Source: Oxynema aestuarii AP17 (lineage in GTDB: Bacteria > Cyanobacteriota > Cyanobacteriia > Cyanobacteriales > Laspinemataceae). From it: a stretch of DNA of 64,000 nucleotides. The stretch lies in NCBI RefSeq assembly GCF_012295525.1, contig NZ_CP051167.1, forward strand, positions 3,331,501 through 3,395,500, read 5' to 3'. Below, one piece after another: positions 51,985 through 61,376 of this stretch. The stretch's first letter is position 1. Each line of letters opens with the position of its first letter. Both the position numbers and the translations under genes were made by a program. The notes under the pieces were generated by a model. The model was given only the letters and a program-made list of their open reading frames with translations. It was not told the origin of the DNA and ran no database searches.

Positions 51985-54066
51985 TTAACGTTTGCCGTTG
52001 CCATTCCCGTTGCTCTTGGTGTTGCCACTGCTACTGTCGGACAACATCGACAACACTCGCTCGCTAATTTTATCGGGAACTTCTTGCAGGCGATCGTACT
52101 TCCATTGGAAGAAGCCGACCCCCATCGTCAGCGATCGCAACTCCACGATCAAATCCTGCATTTCCGCTTGCGGGATATACGCCGACATCTTATCCCACCC
52201 TTTCCAGTCCGCCATCGGTTCGTATCCCAAAATCTGACCGCGACGTCCGCTAATCAACTGCATCATGTTCGAGGTAAAATCGCTCGGCGCCCAAATTTCC
52301 ACCGAGGCGATCGGTTCGAGCAAGATCGGCTCGCATTTCCCCATCCCCTCTTGCATGGCACTGCGGGCGGCCATTTTGAACGCCTGTTCCGAACTATCCA
52401 CCGAGTGATAGGAGCCATCGCGCAAGACTACGGCGACATCGACCACCGGGAAGCCGAGGGGGCCTTCTTCGAGGGATTCGCGCACTCCCATTTCCACCCC
52501 GGGGATGTATTGTTTGGGAATGACGCCGCCGACAATCGTTTCGCTGAAATTAAAGCCTTCGCCGCGCGGTAAGGGAGCGATATCGATATAAACATCGCCA
52601 TACTGACCGTGACCGCCGCTTTGGTGTTTGTAACGTCCGTGAATTTTAGCGACAGGTTTGCGGATCGTTTCTTTGTACTGAATCCGAGGGAGGTGGGTAT
52701 TCATCGGCAAGTTGTACTTGCGACGCAGGCGATCGAGGGCCACTTGCAAGTGAATGTCCCCTTGTCCCCAGAGAATAATCTCGTGGGTATCCCCGTGTTG
52801 TTCCCACGCGAGGGAGGGGTCTTCTTCCATCAACTTGGACAGGGCCGCGCTGATTTTCACTTCGTCGCTGCGTTTTTCCGGGGCGATCGCCAGCGCGTAA
52901 ACCGGAGCCAGTTGTTCCGCTTTCGGCAACTCCGATTTGAGCTTGCCATCCCCCGTACTCAGGGTATCTCCGGTCAAAATCCCTTCCATGCGCGCCAGAG
53001 CCACCACTTCCCCCGCTCCGGCCCGTTGCAAGCTCTCGGTTTGTTGTCCCATCATCCGGTAAATCCCGCCGATGCGAACCCCATTGAGGGACATTCCATC
53101 GGTAATTTCTCCCTGCCAAACCCGCACCAAGGATAATTTCCCGCCTTGGGGGGTGTAGTAGGTTTTGATCGCTTGGGCGAGGGGTTCCCCGGTTTTGTGC
53201 AGCTTGATACCCCGCCGTTCGGCAGTCAAAGACGGTTCGGGCGCCTCGCGCACCAGGGCTTCTAAAAGCGGGCGCGCGCCGTAGTCTTGCTCGGCAATCC
53301 CCAAAAACACGGGAACGATTAAATCGGCCCCGAGTTCCATTTTCAGATCCTTAACAATTTCTTCTTGAGACGGTTCGATTTCTTCTAAGAGTTCTTCGAG
53401 TAAGTGGTCGTCAAAGTTGGCCAGTTCTTCGAGCATTTCTTGGCGCGCGAAGTGCTCTTCAACTTTGAGATCTTCGGGCATCGGCACCGGATCGGCGGCG
53501 GCTCCGGCATGGTAGTGAAAAGCTTGCTCGGTGACTAGATCGATAAAACCGATTAAATCCGACCCCTTACGAATGGGATATTGATGGGGAACTAAAGGAC
53601 GACTCGAAACGTTTTTGAGGGCGTGCAGTACGTCCATAAAACTGTCTTTCGCCCGATCCATTTTGTTGATAAAAACTAGGTGGGGAATTTCCCAATCGTC
53701 TAAAAACTTAAATAAAGGGGCGAGGGTTAAAACTCGGGCGATTTCGGGTTCGCAAACGACGATCGCCGTTCCCGCTCCCATTAAGGCGTTATAGGTTTCT
53801 TGGGCGAATTCTACCGAACCGGGACAGTCGAGAAAGGTGAAGTGAATGTCGCTGTATTCCGTACTCGCCGCCGAGACTTCGACGCTCATCTGGCGATCGC
53901 GAGCTTCGGGAGAACTATCGCCGACTGTATTGCGGTCTTTTATGCTTCCTTTACGGCTGGTGGCACCCGTAATACAAAGTAGGCTTTCGAGTAAGGTGGT
54001 TTTCCCACTTAAATAGGGGCCGACAATGGCAACATTACGGACGCCGGATGGTACTCTGCCTTTCAT
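51985..54066 (-). CDS. EF-G paralogue (translational GTPase)
   Basis: A 693-residue protein with the five domains of EF-G. G motifs: G1 GPYLSGKTTLLE, G3 DCPGSVEF and G4 INKMD are intact, and the domain IV/V segments are present (GHGQYGDVYIDIAPLPRGEG, ISGRRGQILGYEP). It is not the ordinary EF-G: the P-loop and the effector region differ, with RQMSVEVSAAS where EF-G has RGITI-like residues. Such paralogues are common in cyanobacteria and related to FusA2/TetM-like proteins; their job may be in ribosome rescue or stress. The Ser/Gly/Asn-rich tail (SSSGNTKSNGNGNGKR) is extra. GGAGAG lies before the ATG. Confidence 0.87.
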   Translation of the reverse strand: MKGRVPSGVRNVAIVGPYLSGKTTLLESLLCITGATSRKGSIKDRNTVGDSSPEARDRQMSVEVSAASTEYSDIHFTFLDCPGSVEFAQETYNALMGAGTAIVVCEPEIARVLTLAPLFKFLDDWEIPHLVFINKMDRAKDSFMDVLHALKNVSSRPLVPHQYPIRKGSDLIGFIDLVTEQAFHYHAGAAADPVPMPEDLKVEEHFARQEMLEELANFDDHLLEELLEEIEPSQEEIVKDLKMELGADLIVPVFLGIAEQDYGARPLLEALVREAPEPSLTAERRGIKLHKTGEPLAQAIKTYYTPQGGKLSLVRVWQGEITDGMSLNGVRIGGIYRMMGQQTESLQRAGAGEVVALARMEGILTGDTLSTGDGKLKSELPKAEQLAPVYALAIAPEKRSDEVKISAALSKLMEEDPSLAWEQHGDTHEIILWGQGDIHLQVALDRLRRKYNLPMNTHLPRIQYKETIRKPVAKIHGRYKHQSGGHGQYGDVYIDIAPLPRGEGFNFSETIVGGVIPKQYIPGVEMGVRESLEEGPLGFPVVDVAVVLRDGSYHSVDSSEQAFKMAARSAMQEGMGKCEPILLEPIASVEIWAPSDFTSNMMQLISGRRGQILGYEPMADWKGWDKMSAYIPQAEMQDLIVELRSLTMGVGFFQWKYDRLQEVPDKISERVLSMLSDSSSGNTKSNGNGNGKR

Positions 54067-54530
54067 GTTTCTCTCCTTGGCATCAAACCTTAAAAAATCG
54101 TAAAAATCTTGGGGGAATGGATCGAATTTCTGCTAGGGGTTTTCGTTTCAAAAATCCAGTAATTGTCTACTCGATCGGAATGGCTTTGCTGTTAGCGCAG
54201 CGACGCCGTAGGCGTTTCTCTCTATGTTCTCTAGGTTACCGTATTCTTTTCGGATGAAAGTTAAAATTCCCTGCTTTTTTAACAAGTTTAAATCAAGTTT
54301 TGTAAAAGTTAAAAAATGTAATAAATTCAAAATTTTTGTAAAATAGACGCGATCGCCCGCCCCTTGGAGAAGAGTGTCGTGCAAGGCCGATCGAGGAGAG
54401 TGGAGGGAGCAAAAGGGCGCCGTTTTCAACGGGTAGCCCGGGTCGCGATCGCACGCCAATTCGGAAGGACAGGTTAGTTTAGATCCGAGATAGATCTGCA
54501 AACCGATGGACGGGTCGAAGGGGAACAAGC
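54067..54530. other. Divergent intergenic region
   Basis: 464 bases before the TPR gene without a coding region. A repeat GCGCAGCGACGCCGTAGGCG lies at 54196-54215. The tract 54260-54350 is AT-rich and may hold the promoters. Confidence 0.5.
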
Positions 54531-55436
54531 ATGAAATTAGGGGGATACCAACCACACCGGATCCGATATTGGCTGGCCACGATCGCCGCGATCGCCCTCG
54601 TCGCCGGGGCGCCCGTCGGAGAAAGCGCGCGAGCCGAATCGCAACAAGAAGCTGCCGTCGCCGCCGTCAATCGGGGTTTAGAGCAAATTCAAGCGGGGAA
54701 TTTAGACGCGGCGATCGCCGCCTTCCAACGAGCCACCGAAATTGACAGTTCTTTCGCGGTCGGTCACTACAACCTCGGACTGGCCTTGCGACAAAATGGA
54801 CAGTTACAAGCCGCCGCCGATGCCTTTTACCGGGCGATCCAAGCCGATCCGAAATTCGCCCTCGCCTACGGCAACTTAGGAGCCGCCTTACTCGAAGGGA
54901 ATAATTACCAACAAGCCAGAACCTATTTAGAACGGGCGATCGCCCTCGATCCGAACCTCGGATTAGCTCACTACAACCTCGGGTTGGTGTTGGTGGAACA
55001 AGGCTTGTCCAACGAGGCGATCGTCGCCTTTCAAAACGCGATCCAACATACCGACAACGCCCCGGAACCCTCCTATCACTTAGGCTTGGTTTATCTCGAA
55101 ACGGGACAATTCTCCCAAGCCCAAACCGCTTTACAAGAGGCGATCGCCCTCAAACCCAATTACGCCGAAGCACACTATCACCTCGGCTATATCTTCTACC
55201 ATCAAGGAGATTTAGACGGCGCCTTAGAAGCCTTCCGACAGTCGGCGCAAGCCGATCCCAACTATCCCAATGCCTATTACGGCGCGGGTTTAGTCTTCTT
55301 ACAGCAGCGTAATTTTGGCGAAGCCCGGCGGGTACTCGAATACGCCCGCGACTTGTACGGCGATCGCGGCGAAGCCCAACGGGCGATGAATGCACAGCAG
55401 TTATTGCAACGGGCGGTGAATGGGGAAGGATTTTAG
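54531..55436 (+). CDS. Secreted TPR-repeat protein
   Basis: A 301-residue periplasmic or lumenal protein. The N-terminus has a hydrophobic export signal (IRYWLATIAAIALVAGAPVG, ESARAES). Seven TPR units follow without gaps (about 40-290), each with the GxxxxAxxxxxxAxxLDP-like frame (for example AVGHYNLGLALRQNGQLQAA, LAHYNLGLVLVEQGLSNEAI, AEAHYHLGYIFYHQGDLDGA). TPR proteins act as docking platforms; the partner is not evident. No extra catalytic domain. Confidence 0.88.
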   Translation: MKLGGYQPHRIRYWLATIAAIALVAGAPVGESARAESQQEAAVAAVNRGLEQIQAGNLDAAIAAFQRATEIDSSFAVGHYNLGLALRQNGQLQAAADAFYRAIQADPKFALAYGNLGAALLEGNNYQQARTYLERAIALDPNLGLAHYNLGLVLVEQGLSNEAIVAFQNAIQHTDNAPEPSYHLGLVYLETGQFSQAQTALQEAIALKPNYAEAHYHLGYIFYHQGDLDGALEAFRQSAQADPNYPNAYYGAGLVFLQQRNFGEARRVLEYARDLYGDRGEAQRAMNAQQLLQRAVNGEGF

Positions 55437-55514
55437 ATCGTAGATTGAAGGACTGGGGAATGCTGCGAAAACTGCCCAAGAGACTGTCGATCGAGAAAAT
55501 ATACAAAAATCTAG

Positions 55515-55543
55515 CTCCAGGGTTTGGTTTCCAAACCCTGGAG
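55515..55543. repeat. Strong hairpin after TPR gene
   Basis: CTCCAGGGTTTGG and CCAAACCCTGGAG form a 13-bp perfect stem with loop TTT. It can end transcription of the TPR gene although a T run is missing. Confidence 0.7.
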
Positions 55544-55640
55544 TGTTGACATACTCCCCGGCGTGCTAGCGAAGCCATGCCGTAGGCTATACGCACGGGG
55601 ATTCTACGGGGTAAACTGCTCTAATGTTTGTCTGTAGACT
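55544..55640. mobile_element. Possible IS end remnant
   Basis: CATACTCCCCGGCGTGCTAG, then GCCATGCCGTAGGCTATACG, GCACGGGGATTCTACGGGG resembles the 3' ends left by IS200/IS605-family elements in cyanobacteria. No transposase reading frame is attached. Low confidence. Confidence 0.4.
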
Positions 55641-55709
55641 GAAGCGAGTGTACCTCTAGCTTAGAGGTGACGCTCTTTTTGTCTGTCCCTACTCGATTTA
55701 GCGTGCGAT

Positions 55710-57863
55710 ATGGCTACCTTTTTATTTGAAATTGGTACAGAAGAATTACCTGCTGATTTTATCGATGGAGCGATCGCCCAGTGGCGATCGCTCATTCCCG
55801 AACAGTTAGACGAACAGTTTCTGCACGGCGACGCCATTCGCGTCTACGGAACCCCCAGACGTCTCGCCGTCGTTATCGAGGGGTTAGCAGACAAACAACC
55901 GGATCGCGAACAAGAAATCAAAGGTCCCCCCGCCGCGATCGCCTTTAAAGACGGAAAACCGACCAAAGCGGCTCAAGGTTTTGCCAAAAAACAAGGGTGC
56001 GAACTGAGTCAATTAGAAATTCGCGAAACCGATAAAGGGGAATTCGTCTTTGTCAACCAAAAAATAAGCGGACGGCCCACCGCCGAAATTTTGCAAGAAC
56101 TCGCCCCCCAATGGCTGACCCAATTAGACGGGAAACGGTTTATGCGGTGGGGAGACGGCGAGATCCGCTTTTCGCGACCCGTGCGCTGGATCGTCGCTTT
56201 ACTCGATCGCGACGTCTTGAAGATCGAAATTCCCAACGAATCGGAAACCCTCACGAGTGGGCGTCACAGTGCGGGTCACCGGGTTTTACATCCGTCGGCG
56301 ATCGAAATTGCCGAAGCGAAAGATTATCTCGACTGCTTGCGATCGGGCTATATCGAAGTCGATGGCGACGCCCGCCGGGGCGCCATCGAAGCTCAAGTAC
56401 ACGCCGCCGCCGAAAAAGTGGGAGGAACGGCTCAAATTGCGGGCGAGTTGCTGCAAGAAGTGACCAACTTAGTCGAATGGCCCACCGCCGTCGTCGGTCA
56501 GTTCGACGAAGAATTTTTAATTTTGCCCCCGGAAGTGATTACGACAGTGATGGTCAAGCACCAGCGCTATTTTCCGGTATTGAAAGGAGACGGGAGTAGT
56601 GGCGAACTGCTGCCCTACTTCGTCACCGTTTCCAACGGCGACCCGCAAAAGTCGCAGACGATCGCCGAAGGGAATGCTCGGGTCATTCGGGCGCGACTGG
56701 CGGACGGGGAGTTTTTCTACAAGGCGGATGTCGCCAAACCGTTAGAGAGTTTTTTACCGCAGTTGGAAGCGGTGACGTTCCAAGAAGATTTAGGATCGTT
56801 ACGCCAGAAAGTCGATCGCATCGTCGAGATCGCCGCAGCGATCGCCGACCAACTGGGAATCGAAGGGGGCGATCGCGCCGAGATCGAACGGGCGGCGTTG
56901 CTGTGTAAAGCCGATCTAGTCAGCCAGATGGTTTACGAGTTCCCCGAATTGCAAGGGGTGATGGGGGAAAAATACGCGCGCGCTTGTGGCGAACCGGAGA
57001 ACGTGGCGCGGGCAGTTTTCGAGCATTACCTGCCTCGGGGGGCGGGCGATCGCCTCCCGCAAACCTTAGCGGGACAAGTGGTGGGAATTGCGGACCGCCT
57101 CGACACCCTCGGCGGGATTTTCAGTTTGGGGATGTTACCGTCCGGGTCTTCGGATCCGTTTGCCTTGCGCCGGGCCGCGAACGCGGTGGTTAATATTACC
57201 TGGGAAGCGGGATTAACGCTGAATTTAGCGCAATTGCTGCAGGCGATCGCCGCTAAATTTGCCGCAGACCGTCCGGAAACGACGGCGGATCGGCTTTTAA
57301 AACAGTTGGAGGACTTTTTCCTGCAACGGATCGCGACCTTGTTACAAGAAGAGTGCGCCGTCGATTACGATTTGGTCAATGCGATTCTGCTCGAAGACGA
57401 CCCGGAATATGCGGAACGGGCGCTGACGGATTTGCTCGACGTGCGCGATCGCGCCTTATTCTTGCAGGGGATTCGCCGCGACGGCACCCTGGAGAAGATT
57501 TACGAAACGGTGAATCGTTCGGCGCGTCTGGCGAAACAGGGGGATTTGGATACCGCCACTCTCGACCCGGAGGCGGTGGTGAAACCGGAGTTATTCCAAA
57601 AGTCCTCGGAACGGGGATTTTACCAAGCGTTGAGCGAGTTATTGCCGAAGACGAAAGCGGCGCGCGACGGTCGCAATTATGGGGAGTTAGTGGCGGCGAT
57701 CGCCGAAATTACTCCAGTGGTGACGAATTTCTTCGACGGTGAAGATAGCGTCTTGGTGATGGATCCCGATCCGGATATCCGGCGCAACCGTTTGAATTTA
57801 ATCGCGTTGTTACGCAATCACGCCCGCGTTCTCGCCGATTTCGGCCCGATCGTCAAAAGTTGA
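55710..57863 (+). CDS. glyS: Glycyl-tRNA synthetase beta subunit
   Basis: A 717-residue beta chain of the bacterial (alphabeta)2 glycyl-tRNA synthetase, which binds t[23 protein letters not shown] is the classic N-terminus, with [40 protein letters not shown] and [12 protein letters not shown]. An HD-like region ([20 protein letters not shown]) and the C-terminal anticodon-binding DALR-type region ([40 protein letters not shown]) are intact. The alpha chain gene glyQ is not adjacent, as usual in cyanobacteria. Confidence 0.97.
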   Translation: MATFLFEIGTEELPADFIDGAIAQWRSLIPEQLDEQFLHGDAIRVYGTPRRLAVVIEGLADKQPDREQEIKGPPAAIAFKDGKPTKAAQGFAKKQGCELSQLEIRETDKGEFVFVNQKISGRPTAEILQELAPQWLTQLDGKRFMRWGDGEIRFSRPVRWIVALLDRDVLKIEIPNESETLTSGRHSAGHRVLHPSAIEIAEAKDYLDCLRSGYIEVDGDARRGAIEAQVHAAAEKVGGTAQIAGELLQEVTNLVEWPTAVVGQFDEEFLILPPEVITTVMVKHQRYFPVLKGDGSSGELLPYFVTVSNGDPQKSQTIAEGNARVIRARLADGEFFYKADVAKPLESFLPQLEAVTFQEDLGSLRQKVDRIVEIAAAIADQLGIEGGDRAEIERAALLCKADLVSQMVYEFPELQGVMGEKYARACGEPENVARAVFEHYLPRGAGDRLPQTLAGQVVGIADRLDTLGGIFSLGMLPSGSSDPFALRRAANAVVNITWEAGLTLNLAQLLQAIAAKFAADRPETTADRLLKQLEDFFLQRIATLLQEECAVDYDLVNAILLEDDPEYAERALTDLLDVRDRALFLQGIRRDGTLEKIYETVNRSARLAKQGDLDTATLDPEAVVKPELFQKSSERGFYQALSELLPKTKAARDGRNYGELVAAIAEITPVVTNFFDGEDSVLVMDPDPDIRRNRLNLIALLRNHARVLADFGPIVKS

Positions 57864-58041
57864 CGGGCGTAGCCCCGGGGAGTCCCGTATCGGTCGCGCC
57901 CGCTCGTCCAGAATTTAACGTCTCCGGCGTCGCTTGGCTAACGGCGAAGCGGTAACATAAGGATTGCTCCAACCCGGGCTATCCCGTGGAGGATCGCGCT
58001 CGGGTGGTTTTCTCAGGGAAATCCTCACACACATACGATCT

Positions 58042-59412
58042 ATGCCAAAAGCTCATGTCATTGGTTTCGGAAAATCCGGCGCGGCGGCGGCCCAACTGTT
58101 AAACCGGGAAGGTTGGCAGGCGATCTTGAGCGATCGCAACTGCAACCCAACCCTACAGCAGCAACAGCAGCAGTTAATCGCGGAAGGGATTGACGTCAGA
58201 CTGGGAGAGGGATTCGATCCGTCTCCCGGTTTGGATTTGGTCGTGGTCAGTCCGGGGGTTCCCTGGGATTGTCCGCCCTTGGTGGAGGCGCGATCGCTCG
58301 GCATCGAAACGATCGGCGAAATGGAATTGGCGTGGCGTCATTTGAACCGAGTTCCCTGGGTGGCGATTACGGGAACGAACGGGAAAACAACGACGACGGC
58401 GCTGATTGCGGCGATTTTCAAGGCGGCGGGTCTCCACGCTCCCGCCTGTGGGAATATCGGTTATGCGGCGTGCGAGTTGGCGTTGAGCGACGCTCGATCT
58501 AAGGAGGGTAGTCCCCCACTGGACTGGACGATCGCGGAAATCAGCAGCTATCAGATCGAGTCTTCGGCGGGCGTAGCCCCGCGTATCGGGGTATGGACGA
58601 CGTTTACCCCGGATCACCTCAGCCGTCACGGGTCGTTAGATCGCTATTACGAGATTAAAGCGTCGTTATTGGAAAAATCGCAGTTTCAGGTGCTTAACGG
58701 CGACGATCCGTATTTACGCAAAACGGCACCGGATCGCTGGCCCGATGCCTGTTGGACAAGTATTCAAGGAAAAAGTAATTTACTCGGCGACCCGCAAAAG
58801 GGAGTTTATATTGAGGACGGTTGGGCGATCGCCCTCGGCGAACCCGTGGTGGAAGTCAACCGTCTGCGGATGCCTGGAAATCACAATTTGCAAAACTTGC
58901 TGATGGCGGTGGCGGTCGCCCGCTTGGCGGGGTTGGACGAAGGGGCGATCGCGCGCGGGGTGACGGAGTTTCCCGGCGTTCCCCACCGCCTGGAACGAAT
59001 CTGCACCTGGAACGGTATCGAGTTTATCAACGACAGTAAGGCGACCAATTACGATGCGGCGGAAGTCGGCTTGAATTCGGTGGACGCCCCGGCGATTTTA
59101 ATTGCCGGGGGAGAAGCCAAAGCGGGAGACGATACGGGCTGGCTGAAGGCGATCGAGGCAAAAGTCGCCTCGGTTTTACTGATCGGCGACGCGGCGGAAG
59201 CATTCGCCCGCCGTCTCGAACAGGTCGGCAATTCTCGCTACGAAATTGTCGAGACCATGGAACGGGCGGTCTCTCGGGCCGCTCAGTTGGCTCCTGAAGT
59301 CGAGGCGCGGGTGGTCTTGCTGTCTCCGGCTTGTGCCAGTTTCGATCGCTATCAAAATTTTGAAGAGCGCGGGCATCACTTCCGTCAACTCTGTCTGAAT
59401 CTGTTGGCTTGA
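58042..59412 (+). CDS. murD: UDP-N-acetylmuramoylalanine-D-glutamate ligase
   Basis: A 456-residue Mur ligase that adds D-Glu to UDP-MurNAc-L-Ala using ATP in peptidoglycan synthesis. The N-terminal domain ([20 protein letters not shown]) binds the UDP part. The ATPase domain has the P-loop [20 protein letters not shown], the SSYQIES motif, and [20 protein letters not shown]. The C-terminal domain starts [20 protein letters not shown], with INDSKATN and [20 protein letters not shown]. The frame opens at 57964, but the family start is ATG 58042. Confidence 0.96.
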   Translation: MPKAHVIGFGKSGAAAAQLLNREGWQAILSDRNCNPTLQQQQQQLIAEGIDVRLGEGFDPSPGLDLVVVSPGVPWDCPPLVEARSLGIETIGEMELAWRHLNRVPWVAITGTNGKTTTTALIAAIFKAAGLHAPACGNIGYAACELALSDARSKEGSPPLDWTIAEISSYQIESSAGVAPRIGVWTTFTPDHLSRHGSLDRYYEIKASLLEKSQFQVLNGDDPYLRKTAPDRWPDACWTSIQGKSNLLGDPQKGVYIEDGWAIALGEPVVEVNRLRMPGNHNLQNLLMAVAVARLAGLDEGAIARGVTEFPGVPHRLERICTWNGIEFINDSKATNYDAAEVGLNSVDAPAILIAGGEAKAGDDTGWLKAIEAKVASVLLIGDAAEAFARRLEQVGNSRYEIVETMERAVSRAAQLAPEVEARVVLLSPACASFDRYQNFEERGHHFRQLCLNLLA

Positions 59413-59477
59413 GGCGATCTCCTCGGTCGGGGGTGGGTGTTGCGCTTCGTATTTCCCTTCCCCCGGCTGCGCCCCGA

Positions 59478-59999
59478 TTAGCGTCGGGCTAAATGCTCTT
59501 TACACGGGTGAGCGTTCAAAGGCTCTGCATCGCTGGCGTTCTCTGCATCGGAGCGCTCTAGCTGCGGGTCGAACGGCCCGACGCCCAATAACTGATGTTC
59601 GTACAAATTCCACTGTTCGATATCGGTCGTTTCCATCCACGTCCAAAAGTCAGAACGGGTCGCGGCGCCGTTGGCTTCCCTAGAGGACGGACAGACTCCC
59701 CCCCGGGTTTTGTCATATTCGGAAATCGACGCCCCTAAATCGTCTCGAACGGGGGTTACGGAGCGATCGCGGGGGTTCGTCAAGCGAGGACTCGACCCGA
59801 TCGCCTCCACCCCAGCCGATCTCGCGCTCTGAGTCCCCGTGGTCCACTGTAGGGTTTGTTCGAGGAGGGACGAACTCCCCGGTGCCACGGAGGAGACAAA
59901 ATTAGCGATCGCAATGCAAATCGTAAATCCGATAAACGACCTACATTTACTCAGTTCTCGATGAAATTCGTCTTTATGCATCTTTATAAGAGTCCCCAT
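59478..59999 (-). CDS. Hypothetical exported protein
   Basis: A 173-residue protein of unknown function. The first 40 residues have a hydrophobic stretch (FIGFTICIAIANFVSSVA), probably an export signal. The rest (SLLEQTLQWTTGTQSARSAG, DFWTWMETTDIEQWNLYEHQ) has no domain. ATG 59999 or the in-frame ATG 59981 may be used. It is convergent with murD. The reading frame's composition is compatible with coding, but the only support is an ORF with an export signal. Confidence 0.45.
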   Translation of the reverse strand: MGTLIKMHKDEFHRELSKCRSFIGFTICIAIANFVSSVAPGSSSLLEQTLQWTTGTQSARSAGVEAIGSSPRLTNPRDRSVTPVRDDLGASISEYDKTRGGVCPSSREANGAATRSDFWTWMETTDIEQWNLYEHQLLGVGPFDPQLERSDAENASDAEPLNAHPCKEHLARR

Positions 60000-61040
60000 C
60001 TAGAGAGGGATTGAGTAGCCTCAAAATCGGTCAACTGAGCTGCCTTTATTTTTTATAGCACAACCACTTTAAATTTGGGGGTTTTGTTGCTCTCAATACC
60101 GACCTTTAAAAAAATTTTAAAGATAAGAAAAATGTATCGATTTTTTTGTTGAAAACAATCTATCCCTAGAGGGAAATTCGATCTCGGCGTGGGGTTTCGA
60201 TTCGCCATCACTGCCGACCTCAGCGCCCCGGGAGATCGCCGTTCTCCCGGGGAATTGTAGGGCGGCAAACTTAAATCTTTGGGTCGATCGCCGATCCCTT
60301 GAAACTGGAAAACCCTTGCGGTAAAAGGAATAGAGCAACTTGAACCCCATTCGCCCCTGGGGATCGTTGGCGAGGGGATCGCCCGAACTCGCCACGGCGA
60401 TCCCCTGTTTCCCTACCCGGTCGCGATGGGGTAGGGGGCAGAAATAAGAGAATCTTTTCGGTTTTGCTCCTGGGAATGAAAAATTTTATCTCTGCTCAAT
60501 AAATCGGTTTTAATTATCCGTGAATCGATCCCGATCGTCGCCCTCAACTTCGATCGCGCGATCGCCCCAATTAACCGATCTTTTGTTTGGGGATTTCCAC
60601 CAATTTTAAACCGGGAGCGATCGCCAAATTTGAAAGTTAGGGTCACTCAATAACGACCCATTTTTACCAAGAAACAAAATAGAAGATCGTCCACAATAAC
60701 CGATGAGCTTTAATCCATCGAGTGAGGCGATAACTGAAGCGCCAACCTCAAATCAATGGCGATCGCGCGCCGCCTTCGACGCCACCAAAAGCCAAGGACG
60801 GATCCGGTTTGAGCTGCGATCTGGATCGCCCTAGGCATTGTATCTTATCACACCAATTTGTGATTTCGATCGCCTCGGCAGGCCCGAAGCGATCGCCACC
60901 GAAGCCAGATCGAGATCCGATCCGAATCGCGACCAATATCACCACCGCAAAAACACTGAAATCACCGAGGTTTTAGTCCAAACCGTTCACACTGGGGGAG
61001 ATGTTCACTGCAACGTAACCTCCACCGAGAATTTCCTACT
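60000..61040. other. 1-kb gene-poor region
   Basis: No supported gene in either strand. The left part (60060-60140) is AT-rich. A strong hairpin CCCCGGGAGA/TCTCCCGGGG lies at 60226-60252 (10-bp stem, loop TCGCCGT). Short frames of 65-92 codons cover the rest but have no recognisable content. It may contain an undetected small RNA. Confidence 0.5.
60226..60252. repeat. Strong GC hairpin
   Basis: CCCCGGGAGA, loop TCGCCGT, TCTCCCGGGG. No flanking T run on the plus strand. Its role is unknown. Confidence 0.65.
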
Positions 61041-61253
61041 ATGCTCACCGACGACAACCTGACCGAAATTTTTGCTCAAGCTTGGCATGAGGGTAGAATT
61101 ACCAGCCTCGAACGTCAACAACTAAGAAACCTACTCCTCGCCTGTTCTCTTAACCTAGAAGACGAAATGCTGGTCAATCGCCTCCTGTATGCCATTCGTC
61201 GCGGTTGGTTGACCGTCAAAGAGTACGATCGATCGCTCCAACGCCAACTCTAA
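61041..61253 (+). CDS. Small conserved cyanobacterial protein
   Basis: A 70-residue soluble helical protein: MLTDDNLTEIFAQAWHEGRI, TSLERQQLRNLLLACSLNLE, then LVNRLLYAIRRGWLTVKEYD. It resembles short cyanobacterial conserved proteins of unknown function. It has no signal or membrane segment. It precedes the large subtilase gene by 123 bases on the same strand; whether the two are co-transcribed is not clear. Confidence 0.7.
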   Translation: MLTDDNLTEIFAQAWHEGRITSLERQQLRNLLLACSLNLEDEMLVNRLLYAIRRGWLTVKEYDRSLQRQL

Positions 61254-61376
61254 TCTCCCTCCTTCCCCTCGACCCCCTCCCGATTCCCCACTCCGTGAAA
61301 CGAGCGATCGCCTCGGAACCCCCCATTTGAATAAGAGTCAAAGAAGCCATGCCAAACGCCTCGGGGAATCGGATCG

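Noticed and set aside
58019-58032. TCCTCACACAC upstream of murD, resembling the Yfr1 core
   Set aside because: It has the same sense as Yfr1, but no flanking hairpins or terminator as in the Yfr1 RNA; it lies in the murD leader and is most likely chance.
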